Assembly: GCA_009837205.1 (NCBI GenBank)
Contig: VXTZ01000032.1
Coordinates: 1-57,401 of the forward strand
Direction of reading: 5' to 3'
DNA: 57,401 nt
Source: Candidatus Dadabacteria bacterium
GTDB lineage: Bacteria > Desulfobacterota_D > UBA1144 > Nemesobacterales > Nemesobacteraceae
A program made the position numbers and the translations under genes. Below are positions 8,513 through 17,503 of this stretch, one piece after another. The first letter of the stretch is position 1. Each line of letters begins with the position of its first letter. A model generated the notes under the pieces. The model was not told the origin of the DNA, ran no database searches, and was given only the letters and a program-made list of their open reading frames with translations.

Positions 8513-9178
8513 TCACCCGGAGTCATGCTTTATGAAGACCTCGGCCCAAAGCGGCGCGAATCCGTCTGTGGTGTCGTGAAAAGCCCCCCTGTACCTGTTA
8601 AGGCCCATTATGCCGTCTGTGTAGTCCTTGTAGGACGTCTGGCTCATGTGCGCCTCAATCGCCTGGCGCTTGCGGTCGGCAAAAGACGTTATATCCTCGA
8701 TCCGGTCGTATGAAGGAAAAGGCGTCCACACCTCATAGAACCAGCATTCACACTCAAAAGGGCTTTCCCCAAGCGCCGCGTCGAGACAATCAAGCGTCAG
8801 GCGGGAAACCGTCCTGTGGGTTCTGTGCTTGTCAATTTCCGGATGCGGGAGGTATATCTCCCCCGGGCGGAGATTTGTTATTATTTCCGCCATTCTGGAA
8901 CTGAATTCACGCTTGTTCGAATCGGACTCCATGTCGGAGAACCCTAGAAGAGAAACCTTCACTCCGAGTATCTCTGAGGATGTCCTAACTTCCCGTTCCC
9001 TTGTCTGCACAAGCTCTTCTTGCGAGATACCAAGGGGATTCGCACTTCTCCTTCCATCCGTAACGACAAAGGAAACCACGTCAACACCTTTTTCCAGAAG
9101 CAGGCAGGCAGTTCCTCCCATGCCTATTTCAAGGTCATCCGGGTGCGGAGAAACTATAAGGGCTTTTGTCTCTTGCAT
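8513..9178 (-). CDS. PIG-L/LmbE family deacetylase
   Basis: The product is 221 residues and has the PIG-L fold signature: the zinc motif HPDD at residues 12-15 (IVSPHPDDLEIGMGG) and the second metal motif around HPEIDKHRTH. Family members remove N-acetyl groups from GlcNAc-linked substrates, such as those in bacillithiol or mycothiol synthesis or antibiotic sugars. The length is close to BshB-type enzymes, but no bshA or bshC gene is nearby, so the substrate is open. It is convergent with the Ogg2 pair. Confidence 0.88.
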   Translation of the reverse strand: MQETKALIVSPHPDDLEIGMGGTACLLLEKGVDVVSFVVTDGRRSANPLGISQEELVQTREREVRTSSEILGVKVSLLGFSDMESDSNKREFSSRMAEIITNLRPGEIYLPHPEIDKHRTHRTVSRLTLDCLDAALGESPFECECWFYEVWTPFPSYDRIEDITSFADRKRQAIEAHMSQTSYKDYTDGIMGLNRYRGAFHDTTDGFAPLWAEVFIKHDSG

Positions 9179-9374
9179 ATCGGTCCTTCTCAGTGAAAAG
9201 AGTACCGGAATCTAAATTACACCGTGAACTCAAATTAGGAAAATACCAATAATGCCCTGTTGCGCGTTTTGTCGAGAAAGCAAAGAAGGAAATTCAAAAA
9301 TGGAATCGAGCAGGCAATGGATAAAACGGCAGAGGTGAAAACAGACTATCAGATCGCCGCTTGATTATGCTCCT

Positions 9375-9388
9375 GTACACCAGATTTG
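9375..9388 (+). repeat. Left arm of a 14-bp inverted repeat around the porin gene
   Basis: The 14-mer GTACACCAGATTTG is found here, 21 bp beyond the porin stop codon. Its exact reverse complement lies at 10701-10714, upstream of the porin start. A perfect 14-bp match in two short gaps flanking a single gene is unlikely by chance. Confidence 0.7.
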
Positions 9389-9409
9389 ACTATGTCTCCA
9401 AACGCATCC

Positions 9410-10675
9410 CTAAAAGTAGGTCTGAACCTGCGCTCTTACCATCGACTCATCAGACTCTGCGCCAACGAGATCCTCTTCCCTCTGGAACGTGTAGTCAAGC
9501 TGCACTTTCCACTTGTGATTGCCGCTCAGGTAGTAGCTAAGCCCCTGGGTAAACGTCCATACGTTGTCAAGGTCATTTCCTCCGAGAACGCTGGCACTAT
9601 CGTCAAAGATGACCATCGCGTACCTCGATGCAAGCTCAATCTTTTTCGGAAGGAGGAAGAAACCGCCCTGAACCCTGAAACCTTGATCATAGGCAGTATC
9701 TACTCCACCCTCATCGGGATTGGCCCACCTTCCTACATACTCTCCGGTAAGATTGAACCTTGGATCCCTGTAGTTTATATCCGCCGTAAAGGAGGTGACT
9801 GTACCGCTCTCAAGCGCTCTCTCTCCGGATGGAATTCCTATATTGCCATCATTGCCGTCCTCAACATCTATGCCCGCAACAGCGGCTGCAACCATGAGCG
9901 TCGGCCTCTTGGCAAAATTCTCTTTTACACTTCTGGCTTTCCCGCCGATAATGGCCGCCTGAACCCTTCCTGCCCAGAGCATTCCGGTGTCACCCTTGTC
10001 GTTTTTCTGGTTCGCAACTTCGCCTTGGAAAACGCCCGCATCATAGCGGATCATGCCGTCGCCGAGGAAACCGTAAACACCACCACCGATATCCCTGCCA
10101 TACCCAAAGTAATCGTCTATGATCGAGGTTCCCACAAGCTGCAGGGCGGTAATTGAGGTAAGAAACTCTCTGCTAAACGGAACCTTGTACTGGCCTATCG
10201 TGGGAACAAAAGCCTTGTTCTTGGCAAACGAAAGCCTCATATCCTTTAGCCCGCCCCCTGCGAGATCATACTGAACCGTGTATTTCATCCAGGGAGCGAA
10301 AGCGTTACCGTCCCAGATCAACCAGAGGCTTCTTACACTGAAACCGAAACCCTCTTCGTCAGCGTCAGGATCTGTGTAGTTGGCCAGAAACTGTCCAAAA
10401 AAGCGCATCCTGAGCTTGTAGTTGCTGTCCGCGGTCTGGAAAGTAAGACCCGCGCCTTTTTTGGTCTTGACCTTTATCTTGTTGTACCAAGCCTTGGAGT
10501 CTTTCACCGTGGCCTCGTACTCCTTCATGTTCATCTGCTGCTCAAGCCTTTCTATCTGCTTCTTAAGGTCCTCTATCTGCTCCTTTATGCTCTGGTCGCC
10601 GTCGGCTTGGGCGGGAAGTGACATAAAGGTAAACAGCGTCATTAAAGAAACAGCTAAAACTGCTAAAATCCTCAT
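9410..10675 (-). CDS. Phosphate-selective porin O/P-like outer-membrane protein
   Basis: A 421-residue outer-membrane beta-barrel. A signal peptide (about residues 1-24, cleavage after PAQA) is followed by a coiled coil (about 28-55, IKEQIEDLKKQIERLEQQM) and a long run of alternating amphipathic strands. The protein ends in Phe, as barrel proteins recognised by the BAM machinery usually do. The N-terminal coiled coil followed by a W-x-G-rich barrel matches the OprP/OprO family. Passive anion diffusion is likely, but phosphate selectivity is not shown. A very strong ribosome site (GAGGAGG) precedes the ATG. No phosphate-uptake genes are near. The gene is bracketed by a 14-bp inverted repeat. 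Confidence 0.85.
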   Translation of the reverse strand: MRILAVLAVSLMTLFTFMSLPAQADGDQSIKEQIEDLKKQIERLEQQMNMKEYEATVKDSKAWYNKIKVKTKKGAGLTFQTADSNYKLRMRFFGQFLANYTDPDADEEGFGFSVRSLWLIWDGNAFAPWMKYTVQYDLAGGGLKDMRLSFAKNKAFVPTIGQYKVPFSREFLTSITALQLVGTSIIDDYFGYGRDIGGGVYGFLGDGMIRYDAGVFQGEVANQKNDKGDTGMLWAGRVQAAIIGGKARSVKENFAKRPTLMVAAAVAGIDVEDGNDGNIGIPSGERALESGTVTSFTADINYRDPRFNLTGEYVGRWANPDEGGVDTAYDQGFRVQGGFFLLPKKIELASRYAMVIFDDSASVLGGNDLDNVWTFTQGLSYYLSGNHKWKVQLDYTFQREEDLVGAESDESMVRAQVQTYF

Positions 10676-10700
10676 CTTACGTCCTCCTCTGAGTTATATC

Positions 10701-10714
10701 CAAATCTGGTGTAC
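10701..10714 (-). repeat. Right arm of the inverted repeat flanking the porin gene
   Basis: CAAATCTGGTGTAC on the plus strand is the exact reverse complement of 9375-9388. In the porin transcript this arm would sit in the 5' leader, just upstream of the ribosome site, and the other arm in the 3' trailer. The 1.3-kb unit between the arms contains only the porin gene. No matching direct repeats were seen outside the arms. Confidence 0.7.
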
Positions 10715-10775
10715 GGAGGGTTTGAAAAAAAAGCGGCATATCCGATTGATTTGAATTCACTCAAACTAATCAACA

Positions 10776-10790
10776 GGAGGATACACCTCC
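10776..10790 (+). promoter_or_regulatory. Small hairpin masking a Shine-Dalgarno sequence
   Basis: GGAGG-ATACA-CCTCC forms a 5-bp stem with a 5-base loop directly before an ATG at 10791. The left arm is also an ideal ribosome site. If transcribed, the stem could hide it. Function is inference only. Confidence 0.3.
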
Positions 10791-10934
10791 ATGGGCAGAA
10801 AGAATAAAGTTTTTGGGGCGAAAGGTCAAAAAGAAACGATTGATCCGTTGAGAGGGCTTTCCGCTAGATCTATTCCCTGTTCTGGACAGAAATACGCGGA
10901 CCAGAGGTTGCCTGCTGGCCAAGTACATATATAA
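10791..10934 (+). CDS. Possible 47-residue small protein
   Basis: The frame opens with ATG 10 bases after AGGAGG and encodes 47 residues rich in Lys, Arg and Gln, beginning MGRKNKVFGAKGQKE. I recognise no family, and the protein has no membrane segment or signal. Its stop overlaps the -10 element of the gatB promoter, so it would be read from a separate upstream promoter that I cannot see. The strong ribosome site is the only support, so it may be a chance frame. Confidence 0.25.
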   Translation: MGRKNKVFGAKGQKETIDPLRGLSARSIPCSGQKYADQRLPAGQVHI

Positions 10935-10935
10935 T
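10908..10935 (+). promoter_or_regulatory. Sigma70-type promoter for gatB
   Basis: A -35 TTGCCT (10908-10913), a 16-bp spacer and a perfect -10 TATAAT (10930-10935). The predicted start is near 10942, about 38 nt before the gatB ATG, which has AAGGA 7 bases upstream. Confidence 0.6.
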
Positions 10936-10979
10936 TTTCGCTCGACTGCTTTATCAAATTTTCCCCAAAGGAACGATCA

Positions 10980-12404
10980 ATGGAGTACGAAGCGGTAATC
11001 GGTCTCGAAGTACACGCACAACTTGCCACTGAATCCAAGATATTTTCTTCTTCCTCGACGAAATTCGGAAGTCCCCCCAACTCCCAGGTGAATCCGGTCT
11101 GTCTGGGAATGCCGGGGGTGTTGCCGGTTTTTAACGAAAGGGTTCTTGAATACGCCATAAAGGCCGGTCTTGCGACCAACTGCGAAATCGCCCAGAAATC
11201 CAGATTCGCAAGGAAGAACTACTTCTACCCGGATCTTCCGAAGGGATACCAGATTTCGCAGTACGACGAACCGCTTTGCCTCAGAGGACATCTCGAGATA
11301 GATTTGGGGGACGGCAAAAAAAAGATCAGGATAACCCGAATACACCTGGAAGAAGACGCGGGGAAACTCGTGCACGAATACTCCGACTTTGAAAGCCATG
11401 TGGATCTCAACAGGGCGGGAGTACCGCTTGTGGAGATAGTCAGCGAGCCCGACATCTCAACTGCTGAAGAAGCGGTTGAATACGTAAGGAAACTTAGGAC
11501 AATCCTCAGGTATATCGAGGTTTGCGACGGGAACATGGAGGAAGGAAGCCTGCGCTGCGACGCGAACGTCTCCGTGCGGCCGGCAGGGCAGAGCGAACTC
11601 GGAACTAAAACTGAGATCAAAAATCTTAATTCCTTCCGCTTCATACAAAGGGCCATAGAATACGAAATAAAGAGACAGGAGGCGGTTCTGCGAAGTGGCG
11701 GAAAGGTGGTCCAGGAAACAAGGCTTTTCGACTCCCAAAAAGGGGTCACGTTCGCAATGAGATCAAAAGAGGAGGCTCACGACTACAGATACTTCCCGGA
11801 CCCGGACCTTCTCCCGGTTGTGGTGGTGGAAGATTATCTGGAGAGAATCCGCCTGTCCCTCCCGGAACTTCCCGAAGAAAAACTCAGCAGATTCGTGGAT
11901 GAATTCAATATACCGAGAAACGATGCCGAGACGCTTTCATCTTCAAGACCGCTTGCCGAATACTTTGAAGAGTGTGCAAAACACACGAAAGACAAGAAGG
12001 CGGCGAGTAACTGGATATTAAACGAGATGCTTAGAGAAGTGGAGAACGAAGACAGCATAGCAGAATTTCCGGTCAAGCCCGAGAACCTCGCCGAACTGCT
12101 TAACCTTATCGGGGAAGGAAAAATAAACCGCAAGACCGCCAAGGAAATATTCTCCGAGATGATAAGCGGGGGAAAACGCGCAGAAGAAATAGTAACCGAA
12201 AAGGGACTTGCCCAGATTACCGATGAAGACGAGATCTCTTCTATTATAAGCAAAATAATCGAAGAAAATCCGAAGGAAGTCGAGAGATATAGGAACGGGG
12301 ACACAAAGCTCCTCAGTTTTTTCGTCGGTCAGGTGATGAAGGCAACAAGGGGAAAAGCCGATCCCGCAGTAGTAAATCAAACGCTCAGAAATTCTCTCGG
12401 ATAA
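10980..12404 (+). CDS. gatB: Asp-tRNA(Asn)/Glu-tRNA(Gln) amidotransferase subunit B
   Basis: A 474-residue protein of ordinary GatB length. It begins with the family signature [20 protein letters not shown] and carries [26 protein letters not shown] and [17 protein letters not shown] in the kinase-like domain, then the C-terminal YqeY/helical tail. In the GatCAB complex it phosphorylates the mischarged Glu or Asp on tRNA so that ammonia from GatA can amidate it. gatA and gatC are not in the window. A promoter and ribosome site are visible upstream. Confidence 0.96.
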   Translation: MEYEAVIGLEVHAQLATESKIFSSSSTKFGSPPNSQVNPVCLGMPGVLPVFNERVLEYAIKAGLATNCEIAQKSRFARKNYFYPDLPKGYQISQYDEPLCLRGHLEIDLGDGKKKIRITRIHLEEDAGKLVHEYSDFESHVDLNRAGVPLVEIVSEPDISTAEEAVEYVRKLRTILRYIEVCDGNMEEGSLRCDANVSVRPAGQSELGTKTEIKNLNSFRFIQRAIEYEIKRQEAVLRSGGKVVQETRLFDSQKGVTFAMRSKEEAHDYRYFPDPDLLPVVVVEDYLERIRLSLPELPEEKLSRFVDEFNIPRNDAETLSSSRPLAEYFEECAKHTKDKKAASNWILNEMLREVENEDSIAEFPVKPENLAELLNLIGEGKINRKTAKEIFSEMISGGKRAEEIVTEKGLAQITDEDEISSIISKIIEENPKEVERYRNGDTKLLSFFVGQVMKATRGKADPAVVNQTLRNSLG

Positions 12405-12466
12405 TCTATGGGTGCGCGTGAACATATGCGCCAACGCATTTGCACGGCACCGTTCATCCTCTCTCG

Positions 12467-14173
12467 CTAGGCTTCGTCATCGGCACCGCGTTCGTGAAGG
12501 AGGTTCTTGGACAGCTGCTTCGCCTCGTCAAGAGTGTCCACAAAATTCCCGGCGGGGACACGGTGGAAGACCTTGAGAGATTGCAGGACTTTACCCACGT
12601 CACCAGACAGGCCCAACACGATACAGGCGGTGTCATCATCAATGGCAGACTGGACGAGTTCCTCAATCGCAAGCGCAGCGCTATCGTCCACGTTGGTGGT
12701 CTCGGAGAAGTCGAGGATGATGACGTCGTGATCCTCGATGTCCGCAGCAATAACTCGGGTCAGTTCGTTTGCGGAAGCGATCGAGAAACTTCCTCTTAAC
12801 TTGATGAATCCGACGGGCAGGTTATGGGGATTGATGTCCGCTAAAGACGGTAAAGAATCAAAATCCAGAACTGGCAGGGAAAACACGCCTTCCAGTTCGT
12901 TCTGAGTCAAGTCTCTCGAGCGCACCACGCCCGCAGTGATCAACCCGAGCGCGACAGCGGTGACTAAATCAACAAACACGGTCACGAGGAAGGTGAGGAG
13001 CATTATAAAGACATACTCAAGGCGAATCACCCGCAGATGGACAACAAAGCGCCAGTCAATAATATCCCAGCCGACTTTAATCAGAATGCCGGCCAGAACA
13101 GCCAGCGGAATCGGTTCGGCAATCCAGCCGAAGCCGAGCAGCAGGCCGAGCAGCAAGATCGCGGTCAGGATGCCCGCAAGCGGAGTGCGCCCGCCGGCCC
13201 GGATGTTGGTGACGGTGACCAGCGGAGCTCCCGAGCCCGGCAACGCGCCCAGAATACCGGCCGCCAGATTACCGAGGCCCTACCCCACGAGTTCCCGATC
13301 GGGGTTGTGGCGTGTGCGGGTTTGAGAATCTGCTATCAACGAGGTCAGCAGGCTGTCAATGGAACCGAGAAGCGCAAGAATCAGTGCCGGCTCCAAAAAG
13401 TGCCCGATTGATTCCAGCCCTATCTGCGGAACCTGAAACGCGGGAAGGCCCGCAGGGATCGCGCCCATGGTTCGTGCCTCGTTGAGTCCGAACAACGCAA
13501 TGCAGGTGCCGATCGTCAAGGCGGCCAGTGCAGGGGGCAGGAAGCGTCGTATCCGGCGGGGCCAGAAAATACAAATAGCCAAGGCGATTAAACCAACAGC
13601 AAGGTCGTGCGGATTGGGGTTGGCAATGGCTTCCGGCCAAGCAGCAATCTGGACAAGCGGCCCTCCCGGAATCGGCTCAGCACCGAGGATAGTCACGACC
13701 TGGAGGATTATGATGATCGCGCCGATCCCGGTCATGAAACCGGAAATCACGGAGTATGGAGTGTACCCCACAAAGCGTCCGACCCGGAGAAACCCCAAAG
13801 ATATCTGTATCAGGCCGGCCAGCATGACGATGGTGAATGCGGTCGCCAGATCGTGGGCATACAGGGTGACAATCGCAGCCATGGCGATAGTCATCGGACC
13901 GGTGGGACCGGAGATCTGCGCAGGCGTGCCGCCGAACGTAGCGGCAAAGAATCCCACCGCGACAGCACCGTAGATTCCAGCAACCGGCCCTAGCCCCGAG
14001 GCAACGCCAAAGGCTAACGCCATCGGCAGAATTACGATCGCGGAGACAACACCGCCGAATAGGTCATCTAGAAAAGTGGGCCCTATCAACCCGAAAGAAG
14101 AATTTCCCTTTTTTTTCCCGAACAATTTAAAGCTGCTTCCTTTCTCGGCAACTTTCCACCCAAATCTTAACAA
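12467..14173 (-). pseudogene. SulP family anion transporter interrupted by an in-frame amber codon
   Basis: One continuous frame encodes a SulP transporter of about 568 residues except for a TAG at 13280-13282 (codon 298). Before it lie the membrane core and the DSLLTSLIADSQTRTRHNPDRELVG signature; after it the same frame continues GLGNLAAGIL, GSGAPLVTVTNIRAGGRTPL and a C-terminal STAS domain (ILDFSETTNVDDSAALAI). Relatives usually have Gln at this point, so CAG to TAG explains the stop. Known members carry sulfate, bicarbonate or other anions. The start is a weakly supported TTG at 14173. The region is GC-richer than gatB and nuoF and uses CGN arginine codons, suggesting acquisition. It could be a pseudogene, an assembly error or a read-through gene. 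Confidence 0.8.
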
Positions 14174-14319
14174 ACTTCGTCCGGAGTACGCCCCTCAATC
14201 CCCTGACGGCGCCAAAGCTTGTTGTAAAATCCTATCCTCTCTCCCCTTAAAACTCCTTGCTTCTTTAACCGAGCCATAAGCGTTTAGATATAACTAGTTC
14301 GTATTATAAACCACAAGCA

Positions 14320-15576
14320 CTAAGAATATCCTCTTTTTATATGCTCTTCGAACTCGTCTCTGAATTTTCTCACTATTGAGTCAACGGGCATGGCGCAGCC
14401 ATCTGCAAGGGCACATATGGTCGTTCCCCTCATCTGCGAGCACGCGTCAAGTATTATGTCGAGGTGCTCAATGGATCCCTTACCTTCGTCAATCTCCCTC
14501 AGTATCTTCTCAAGCCACCACGTCCCTTCTCTGCACTGAACGCACTGGCCGCATGACTCATCTCTGTAAAAATGGGCAAGGTTCTGGGCTACCTTGATCA
14601 TGCTCACCGTTTCATCCATCACAGTTACTCCCGCCGTCCCAAGCATGGAGCCCGCAGCCGCAACGGTATCGAAATCCATCGTAATGTCCAGTTCATCCGC
14701 GGAAAAAAACGCGGAAGAAGAACCACCGGGAGAAACCGCTTTTATTTTTCTTCCTCCAGGAACTCCTCCGCCGTACTCCTCAATCAGCTCAAGAAGGTTT
14801 ATTCCGAGGGGAAGTTCGTAAAGCCCGGGCTTGTTTACATGCCCGCTCAGCCCGAAAATCTTGGTTCCGGTGTTTCTGGGAGTCCCTATCGAGGCAAACC
14901 AGTCCGCCCCGTTGTTTATTATATGGGGGACGCATGCAAGCGTCTCCACGTTGTTGACTATGGTGGGGCAGCCGAAAAGGCCCACCTGAGCCGGAAAAGG
15001 AGGCTTGGGTCTCGGCTCTCCCTTTTTTCCCTCTATTGACTCAAGAAGACCGGTCTCCTCCCCGCATATGTAGGCGCCGGCGCCTATATACAGCTTCATA
15101 TCGAGATCAAAGCCGCTTAGAAGTATGTTCTTGCCGAGATAGCCGTGTTCGTAAGCTTCCTCTATTGCCTGCTGTATCCTTTTGGCACCGTACGGCATCT
15201 CCCCTCTTATGTATATGTAGGCTTTGTGGGAGCGGATAGCGTAGCAGGCGATTATTATGCCCTCTATCATCTGATGGGGATCTTTCTCCAGAATCTCCCT
15301 GTCCTTGAAGCTTCCGGGTTCGCTCTCATCGGCGTTGCAGCAGAGATAAACCGGTTTCTTGGAGTCGGGCGGAATGAAGCTCCACTTTATCCCCGCCGGA
15401 AAGCCAGCCCCTCCCCTTCCCCGCAGACCGGATTTCTTGACCGCGTCGGTTACTTCTCCAGGGACCATGCCAAGGGCTTTTCTCAACGCCGAGTATCCCC
15501 CCGAGGACAGATATGATCCGATGGTGTAGGAGTTGGGCCTGTCGACGTAATTTCTTATGACTCTTTGTTCGGGCAT
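14320..15576 (-). CDS. nuoF: NADH-quinone oxidoreductase subunit F
   Basis: The 418-residue flavoprotein subunit of complex I, which takes electrons from NADH to FMN and on to the N3 iron-sulfur cluster. It contains the glycine-rich nucleotide motif GLRGRGGAGFPAG (about residues 50-62), CNADESEPGSFKDRE, GAGAYICGEETGLLESIEG and the 4Fe-4S ligands in ESCGQCVQCREGT plus the later TTICALADGCAMP. All key residues look intact. It stands alone: nuoE and nuoG are not adjacent, and nuoN is 20 kb away, so complex I genes are scattered in this genome. Confidence 0.96.
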   Translation of the reverse strand: MPEQRVIRNYVDRPNSYTIGSYLSSGGYSALRKALGMVPGEVTDAVKKSGLRGRGGAGFPAGIKWSFIPPDSKKPVYLCCNADESEPGSFKDREILEKDPHQMIEGIIIACYAIRSHKAYIYIRGEMPYGAKRIQQAIEEAYEHGYLGKNILLSGFDLDMKLYIGAGAYICGEETGLLESIEGKKGEPRPKPPFPAQVGLFGCPTIVNNVETLACVPHIINNGADWFASIGTPRNTGTKIFGLSGHVNKPGLYELPLGINLLELIEEYGGGVPGGRKIKAVSPGGSSSAFFSADELDITMDFDTVAAAGSMLGTAGVTVMDETVSMIKVAQNLAHFYRDESCGQCVQCREGTWWLEKILREIDEGKGSIEHLDIILDACSQMRGTTICALADGCAMPVDSIVRKFRDEFEEHIKRGYS

Positions 15577-15714
15577 TTTCGAGTCCGGTTAAAGCAATTT
15601 CTCAATGGAAAAAAGGATGAATATGGATAAATATTAAATGCGATTGCCGGAATTTTTTCAAGGAAAAATGGAAAAAATAAGGCCGGGCATAAAAAAACCC
15701 CGTGTTCACTGCTT

Positions 15715-16920
15715 CTAGCGAGCTTCTTCCTCAAGCAGAATGTCCGCTACATACTTGGCAAACGACATCGAGGATGTAAAAGCGGGCGATATGGCGTTTA
15801 GAACGTGAACAGTGTTCTCTTCCCTGCAGACGACGTAGTCCATAACGAGTTTTTTCTCCTTCCAGTCCACAAGCTGCGAACGGATACCGGTTTTCGCAGA
15901 AGAGACTAGGTGACGGGGCAGCAGACCGGGAACCAGCTTTCTGGCTTCTGAGTAGAAATGGGATCCCAGATATTTTTTCACCTCGGAGAGCGCATTTGCC
16001 CTGAATCCGCTGTCACTTACGAACATCGACGCGTTTCTGTAAAGAAACCGGAACGACTCAAGCCCCAGGTCCTCAAGAAATCCGTAGCTCTCCCTTCCCA
16101 GAACCGGCACGGCGGTAGGGCCGATAAAGACCCGTCCCGAAGTGCTCCTCGTGAAGTGCACCCCCAGAAAAGGCATTCTCGGGTCGGGAACCGGGTAGAT
16201 ATTTCCGCGGACAAGATAAGTGCTTTTTTTCGTAAGTTCGCTGTAGGAACCCATAAAAGGGATGGCTCTGTACCTGAGACCCACTCCGAATTGGCGCGCT
16301 ATGACGTCCGCGTGGAGGCCGGCAGCGTTTATGAGTTTTCCATAACCTATCTCTCCCGCGCTCGTAAGGGCGACGCGATTCTTTTTTTGTCCAATAAAAA
16401 CCGTGTCAAAAAGTACTCGTGCTTTCCCGGTTTTTTTAATCTTCGAGCAAAGAGCCTCCAAAACGCCCATAGGGTCAAACACCGATGTCGCGGGAGAATA
16501 TATGGCTTTCTCAAACGTAGCGGCATGCGGTTCTACCTCTGCAAGCTCTTTTTCATCGATAAGATACGACTCCACTCCGTTTCTCTGCGCCCTCTGCTGA
16601 AGTGCCTGGAGTCCTTCAAGCTTTTCCTCGGAGTCCGCCACGATGGCCTTGCCGCATTCGGATATAGCGACTCCGTTCTCACGGCAGAAATCTCTCATCA
16701 TCCGGTTTCCCTCAATACAGTACCGCGCCTTCAGAGAATCGGGCGTGTAATAGATCCCGGCGTGCAGAACCCCGCTGTTTCGGCCGCTTGAATGCGCCCC
16801 CAAGCCCTCTTCCTTTTCCAAAACAATGATGTTGCTGCAGCCGCGCAGAAGAAGTTCATTTGTGATTGCAAGACCCACAATTCCTCCGCCAACAACAATA
16901 AAATCGCAATTTTTTTCCAT
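15715..16920 (-). CDS. lhgO: L-2-hydroxyglutarate oxidase
   Basis: A 401-residue FAD-dependent oxidoreductase of the DAO family. The dinucleotide motif VVGGGIVGL is at residues 10-18, followed by the LhgO-type block HSSGRNSGVLHAGIYY and the C-terminal AISPAFTSSMSFAKYV. LhgO oxidises L-2-hydroxyglutarate to 2-oxoglutarate at the membrane, feeding electrons to quinone and salvaging a dead-end metabolite. Family members with the same signatures can act on related 2-hydroxy acids, so specificity is likely but not certain. The gene is divergent from carD across 79 bp. Confidence 0.88.
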   Translation of the reverse strand: MEKNCDFIVVGGGIVGLAITNELLLRGCSNIIVLEKEEGLGAHSSGRNSGVLHAGIYYTPDSLKARYCIEGNRMMRDFCRENGVAISECGKAIVADSEEKLEGLQALQQRAQRNGVESYLIDEKELAEVEPHAATFEKAIYSPATSVFDPMGVLEALCSKIKKTGKARVLFDTVFIGQKKNRVALTSAGEIGYGKLINAAGLHADVIARQFGVGLRYRAIPFMGSYSELTKKSTYLVRGNIYPVPDPRMPFLGVHFTRSTSGRVFIGPTAVPVLGRESYGFLEDLGLESFRFLYRNASMFVSDSGFRANALSEVKKYLGSHFYSEARKLVPGLLPRHLVSSAKTGIRSQLVDWKEKKLVMDYVVCREENTVHVLNAISPAFTSSMSFAKYVADILLEEEAR

Positions 16921-16969
16921 TACTCCGACCCTTCTCGTCCGTTTTCTGGCAAACCGGGTGTAAATCAGG

Positions 16970-16991
16970 TATACTGACCGTTTAATATAAC
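16970..16991 (+). promoter_or_regulatory. Overlapping -10 elements upstream of carD
   Basis: TATACT (16970-16975) and TATAAC (16986-16991) both resemble -10 boxes, but neither has a good -35. The first would give a leader of about 18 nt. The second would start transcription at or next to the ATG at 17000. The carD ATG has no Shine-Dalgarno sequence, so leaderless translation is possible. Confidence 0.35.
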
Positions 16992-16999
16992 TTAATAAA

Positions 17000-17497
17000 A
17001 TGGGCAGGAAATTTAAAGCAGGACAAAACGCTGTGTACCCAGTTCTCGGTGTGGTTGAGGTTCAGGGAGTTGAGGAAAAGGAAATACTGGGCTCGAGAAA
17101 ATCCTTTTACATACTTAACGTTCTTGAAAGTAGCGTAAAACTCATGGTCCCCACGGATAACATAGAGTCCGTGGGCTTAAGGCCCGTAGTACCCAGGAAG
17201 GAAGTAAAGAAAATCCTTGACATACTAAAGGAAGAAAACGGGGAAGTGCCCAAGCTGGGAGTCCAGAGCTGGAACAAAAGGTATAAGGAATACGCCGACA
17301 AGGTTAAAAGCGGCGACATTTACGAAATAGCCAGGGTACTAAGGGACATACACCATCTGAAAAAAGTAAAAAACCTCTCTTTCGGCGAGAAGAGAATAAT
17401 GGAAAACGCCCTTTCCCACGTAGTTAAAGAACTTTCCATATCGCTTAGAAAAAAAGAGGGAGAAGTCAGCAACCAGATAGAGGAAATCTTCTCCTAA
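17000..17497 (+). CDS. carD: CarD family transcriptional regulator
   Basis: The product is 165 residues. Its N-terminal part (about 1-60, FKAGQNAVYPVLGVVEVQGVE) is the Tudor-like RNA polymerase beta-subunit interaction domain of the CarD/TRCF-RID family. The rest is the helical DNA-contacting domain with the family's NKRYKEY and EIARVLRD segments. Known CarD proteins stabilise the open promoter complex, especially at rRNA promoters. The gene has its own promoter region facing lhgO and lacks a visible ribosome site. Confidence 0.92.
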   Translation: MGRKFKAGQNAVYPVLGVVEVQGVEEKEILGSRKSFYILNVLESSVKLMVPTDNIESVGLRPVVPRKEVKKILDILKEENGEVPKLGVQSWNKRYKEYADKVKSGDIYEIARVLRDIHHLKKVKNLSFGEKRIMENALSHVVKELSISLRKKEGEVSNQIEEIFS

Positions 17498-17503
17498 ATC
17501 CGC

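Larger units (their letters stand above)
10676..10979. other. Intergenic region between porin and gatB
   Basis: This 304-bp divergent gap holds the porin ribosome site, the right inverted-repeat arm (10701-10714), a short hairpin with a possible 47-codon reading frame, and the gatB promoter. No RNA gene was recognised. No convincing minus-strand promoter for the porin was found; the best is a weak TTGAGT with a poor -10. Confidence 0.6.

Noticed and set aside
9179-9409. Possible remnant of a broken small gene downstream of the porin
   Set aside because: Short lysine-rich open stretches exist, but each ends quickly and none matches a family I know; nothing further can be supported.
9386-10156. 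Long plus-strand open frame (256 codons) opposite the porin gene
   Set aside because: It is antisense to a clear beta-barrel protein with signal peptide and strong ribosome site; its translation has no recognisable motif.
9375-10714. Porin unit as a transposon with terminal inverted repeats
   Set aside because: There is no transposase between the arms and no direct target duplication outside them; kept only as an inverted-repeat observation.
12467-14173. Two separate genes: a SulP core and a stand-alone STAS protein
   Set aside because: Both parts are in the same frame, split only by a TAG in a conserved motif, with no new start signal for the second part.
15958-16791. Plus-strand open frame of 277 codons opposite lhgO
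   Set aside because: It lies wholly within the well-supported FAD oxidoreductase gene and shows no family pattern.
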